Positions 61,707-64,000 of a stretch of DNA of 64,000 bases are shown here, piece after piece. Numbering within the stretch: the first letter of the stretch is position 1; every line of letters starts with the position of its first letter. This stretch comes from Desulfobulbaceae bacterium (GTDB lineage: Bacteria > Desulfobacterota > Desulfobulbia > Desulfobulbales > Desulfocapsaceae), in the NCBI GenBank assembly GCA_024227155.1, contig JAAELB010001013.1, positions 20,899 through 84,898 on the forward strand, given 5' to 3'. The position numbers and the translations under genes were made by a program. The notes below the pieces were generated by a model. The model saw only the letters and a program-made list of their open reading frames with translations. It was not told where the DNA came from and ran no database searches.

Positions 61707-63821
61707 ATGATAACCTTCTTTTATACTCTAGATATCCTATTACTCCTTGCCGGATTGTTAAGTATTTACTCAACAAGCGGTGAAAAACGTTTCTCCTTAG
61801 CGCTGATCCAATCTCTTATAGCTCTGCCACTACTGGCATCCCAGTATTTATATTTAGCCTATAACTTTACCAGAGACCCGGCACAGCTCCTGCTTTTTTC
61901 AGAGGTGATCTTCGGCTACCTCTGGCTATTGATGACTCTGCATCTGCACCGTGCTACCACCGAAACTGGTTACAATTCAATTCTGCATGGCCTGGTCGAA
62001 GGGATAATTGCGGCAGCTGTAAGCTTTGCAGCCTATTATTACCTGGCCATCAGAGGGCCATTTTCATTTTCCGAGGAAAAGCTTTTCTTCTCCCAATACA
62101 ACCCTGTTTATATTAGTAGTCTTGCCATCCTGACAGCAATACTCTACAGCTCCTGGCGTCTGGAACAGTTCTGGCGTTCCCTTGGCTCTTCTCGCAGGTG
62201 GGAATATAAATTTTTTATTGTAGGCTCCTTGCTTATCTGCGGAGCCATTGCCTGGTCAACCTCTTATCGCCTGACCTACCAGCTTATCCTGCCAAAACAT
62301 CTTCTACTCCTCTCTGCCCTGCTCTGTCTCGGCTGGGCGATGATAACCTATGCGGTGGTGCATCACAGACTATTGAACCGTAAGATCTTTGTTTCAAGAA
62401 AGATCCTTTACTCCGCTGTAGTACCGTCTCTGCTTGCAGCCTATTTTCTCTCTTTTGGCATAGTGTCTCTGATCATGCGCATCTTTGGTTTTGAGATGTT
62501 TTATGTGCTGCAATGGATGATTCTTGTACTTGGAATTATCGTCGCAGCCCTTTTTGTCTGTTCTGGTAAGATCCGCCGCCGGGTTCAGTTTTTTATTTCC
62601 ACCCACTTTTATATCAATAAATATGAATACCGCGATGAATGGCTGGCACTTTCCCAGCAGCTCCAAGGCGCTTTGAGTGAGGCTGAAATAGTAAAGGGTC
62701 TCCGGGAGGTGCTGACTGCAAGTCTGTATACCACCCAGATTTATATCTGGCTTGGGGACTCCGATCTGTCCCAAGACCTTAAACTGACTTCCAGTCCAGA
62801 GTTTCCTACTACTGGAGCAAGTGAAAAGAGTCTTGGCGCAAACGATATTTTGATAAGATATTTCATGACTCACTCTTTTCTCCATACCCAAGAGAAAGAA
62901 CCTGATCCCACCTGGGAGGAAGTTATAAGAGAGAAAGCATCATTGCTTCAATCTCTTAATCTCACCCTCCTCACTCCCATCTCCCTTGGCAATCAGCTGG
63001 TTGGCATCATTGGCCTGGGCCCTGAATTTACCGGAGGAAGATATGGGCATGACGATTTTGACCTGCTCACCGCTTTAGGCTGCCAGTCCGCCTCCGCCCT
63101 CCTGGCCGTACGTATGGCCGAAGAATTAGCCTATGCCCGGGAGCAGCAAGCCTGGCAACGGCTATCCGCCTTTGTCCTCCACGATATTAAAGATGCTGCC
63201 ACCATGCTCGCACTTCTCCAGGAGAATGCCCCGGAGCATATACATGAGCCTAAGTTCCAGCAGGATATGCTGGAATTGGTGGATGATGCTCTACGAAGAA
63301 TGGGCAGGGTGGAAAAAAGGTTAGGGACATTTAAGAATGAGGTTAGTCCAAAGTGTAAAAAAATTCGACTATATAACTTTTTGCAGGAATTTTGCACTAA
63401 ATTTGAGAATAAGCTGCCTTCCATGGAGATTCTTATTGAGGGCTCAAATTCATTAGAAATAAATAGTGACCCCGAATTTCTTAACTCTATTCTTGAGAAT
63501 GTATTGCTTAATGCCCATGAGGCAAAGGGCGAGGGTACAGTTGTGCGAATTACATTCGATGTGGAGGTTGTGACCAGTCAGGTTCTGCTGAACATTAGTG
63601 ATAATGGCCCTGGTATCCCGGTAGAATTACTACCGGACGTCCTCTTTGAACCATTCAAGACAAGTAAAGCGGGGGGGAGTGGTATAGGTTTATGGCAATT
63701 GAGACGAGAAGTAACTGGGCTGGGGGGCACTGTTGCAGCAGCTAATAACGAAAATGGAGGTGCAACAATTATAGTGAGATTGCCGCAAGAGGGGGCTGAC
63801 AAATCTTATATTATAAGTTAG
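61707..63821 (+). CDS. PrsK-type membrane histidine kinase (exosortase/PEP-CTERM associated)
   Basis: 704 residues. Seven to nine membrane helices (about 1-290), a GAF domain (about 310-465; SLGNQLVGIIGLGPE), a phospho-acceptor helix with H492 in SAFVLHDIKDAATML, and the ATPase domain: NSILENVLLNAHEAKG, ISDNGPGIPVELL and TSKAGGSGIGLW. The layout and the H-box match PrsK, the sensor partner of the PrsR regulator in exosortase-A systems. No prsR or exosortase gene follows within the window; a toxin-antitoxin-like pair does. Other long multi-helix kinases are possible. Confidence 0.82.
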   Translation: MITFFYTLDILLLLAGLLSIYSTSGEKRFSLALIQSLIALPLLASQYLYLAYNFTRDPAQLLLFSEVIFGYLWLLMTLHLHRATTETGYNSILHGLVEGIIAAAVSFAAYYYLAIRGPFSFSEEKLFFSQYNPVYISSLAILTAILYSSWRLEQFWRSLGSSRRWEYKFFIVGSLLICGAIAWSTSYRLTYQLILPKHLLLLSALLCLGWAMITYAVVHHRLLNRKIFVSRKILYSAVVPSLLAAYFLSFGIVSLIMRIFGFEMFYVLQWMILVLGIIVAALFVCSGKIRRRVQFFISTHFYINKYEYRDEWLALSQQLQGALSEAEIVKGLREVLTASLYTTQIYIWLGDSDLSQDLKLTSSPEFPTTGASEKSLGANDILIRYFMTHSFLHTQEKEPDPTWEEVIREKASLLQSLNLTLLTPISLGNQLVGIIGLGPEFTGGRYGHDDFDLLTALGCQSASALLAVRMAEELAYAREQQAWQRLSAFVLHDIKDAATMLALLQENAPEHIHEPKFQQDMLELVDDALRRMGRVEKRLGTFKNEVSPKCKKIRLYNFLQEFCTKFENKLPSMEILIEGSNSLEINSDPEFLNSILENVLLNAHEAKGEGTVVRITFDVEVVTSQVLLNISDNGPGIPVELLPDVLFEPFKTSKAGGSGIGLWQLRREVTGLGGTVAAANNENGGATIIVRLPQEGADKSYIIS

Positions 63822-63830
63822 AATATAACT

Positions 63831-63878
63831 ATGAAAGTAATCGAATGGAGGATAAAAGCAAGAGGTAAAGAAACGTAA
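63831..63878 (+). pseudogene. Possible remnant of a RelE/HigB-type toxin gene
   Basis: A 15-codon frame MKVIEWRIKARGKET ends in TAA overlapping the next ATG (TAATG), the usual join of toxin-antitoxin pairs. Its opening resembles the N-terminus of RelE/ParE-type toxins, but the body (~80 residues) is missing, as if deleted. It could equally be a chance leader frame. Confidence 0.3.
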
Positions 63879-64000
63879 TGAACGTACCTACAAATAACGT
63901 CCAGATTATCAGGCAGGGAGGCAAACCCGCTTTTGCCGTAATACCATATAGTGATTATCTACAACTCACAGGTGAAACCAGTAGAGAGACAACCATCCCC
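63878..64000 (+). CDS. Antitoxin-like protein, cut by window end
   Basis: 41 codons are visible. The stretch VQIIRQGGKPAFAVIPYSDY resembles the N-terminal part of HTH antitoxins of RelE/ParE-type systems, in which an XRE helix-turn-helix follows; that part lies beyond the window. GAGG lies about 11 bases before the ATG. Confidence 0.55.
   Translation, partial: MNVPTNNVQIIRQGGKPAFAVIPYSDYLQLTGETSRETTIP

Overview
The window looks like chromosomal DNA of a dissimilatory sulfate-reducing (or sulfur-metabolising) bacterium of the Desulfobacterota, most likely the Desulfobulbales (Desulfotalea/Desulforhopalus/Desulfocapsa group). The basis is a complete dsrA-dsrB-dsrD cluster together with housekeeping genes (split F-type ATP synthase genes, fused SecDF, UbiD-type decarboxylase, LarB, RicT) typical of that lineage. 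The genus is inference from overall protein resemblance, not a search. There is no rRNA, tRNA, CRISPR array or intact insertion sequence.

Layout. 1-10 kb: acetyl-CoA synthetase (cut by the window start), a probable persulfide-sensing ArsR repressor with a DUF2892 membrane protein, a small SAP-like Cys-rich protein, a giant dikinase-like protein lacking its PEP-binding barrel, GAPDH and glycogen synthase. 10-14 kb: YjbQ, a small protein, UbiD, an RluB-type pseudouridine synthase and an HU/IHF protein. 14-20 kb (minus strand): RimO, a nucleoside phosphorylase, atpZ-atpI-atpB-atpE and hemL. 20-29 kb: trxA, trxB, bamD, a NIL-ferredoxin, larB, secDF, a YkgJ-like protein, a HAD phosphatase and a cNMP-binding/DUF4388 protein. 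29.5-32 kb: a membrane-anchored protein with an N-terminal ubiquitin-conjugating-enzyme (E2)-like domain. 32-37 kb: kdsD, metK-ahcY (SAM cycle) and birA. 37-40 kb: dsrABD on the minus strand. 40-47.5 kb: a minus-strand run dnaG-rpoD-dprA-rpe-pgi. 48-52 kb: a degenerate GGDEF/HD-GYP protein, an HDOD protein and a UbiB-family kinase, with overlapping reading frames. 52-59 kb: a minus-strand run yhaM-like, holB, ricT, metG, yggT, divIVA-like and a TPI-like gene without the catalytic Glu. 59-64 kb: an ACT-domain protein with UPF0210, a PrsK-type histidine kinase, and the start of an antitoxin-like gene.

The most striking non-coding content is a family of short dispersed intergenic repeats. They have inverted ends AGTGCC...GGCACT (or, with both arms changed together, AGTACC...GGTACT) and small GC-rich hairpins outside the ends. 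I find copies near 1.7, 10.85, 15.7, 22.3-22.5 (tandem), 24.1-24.3 (tandem), 33.4-33.65 and 40.2 kb. Their ends supply stop codons (yjbQ, the nucleoside phosphorylase, pgi) or sit directly at the Shine-Dalgarno of genes (arsR, rimO, metK); solitary end hairpins lie before kdsD and metG. The 33.4-kb copy is split by a 140-bp miniature element flanked by a 6-bp duplication. Two further miniature elements (47.5 and 61.4 kb) share ends beginning GTAAC and are each flanked by a perfect 8-bp target duplication, which suggests mobilisation by an IS66-type transposase.

Coding highlights for follow-up are the E2-like membrane protein, the barrel-less dikinase, the TPI homologue with Thr in place of the catalytic Glu, and the C26/C92 ArsR protein.
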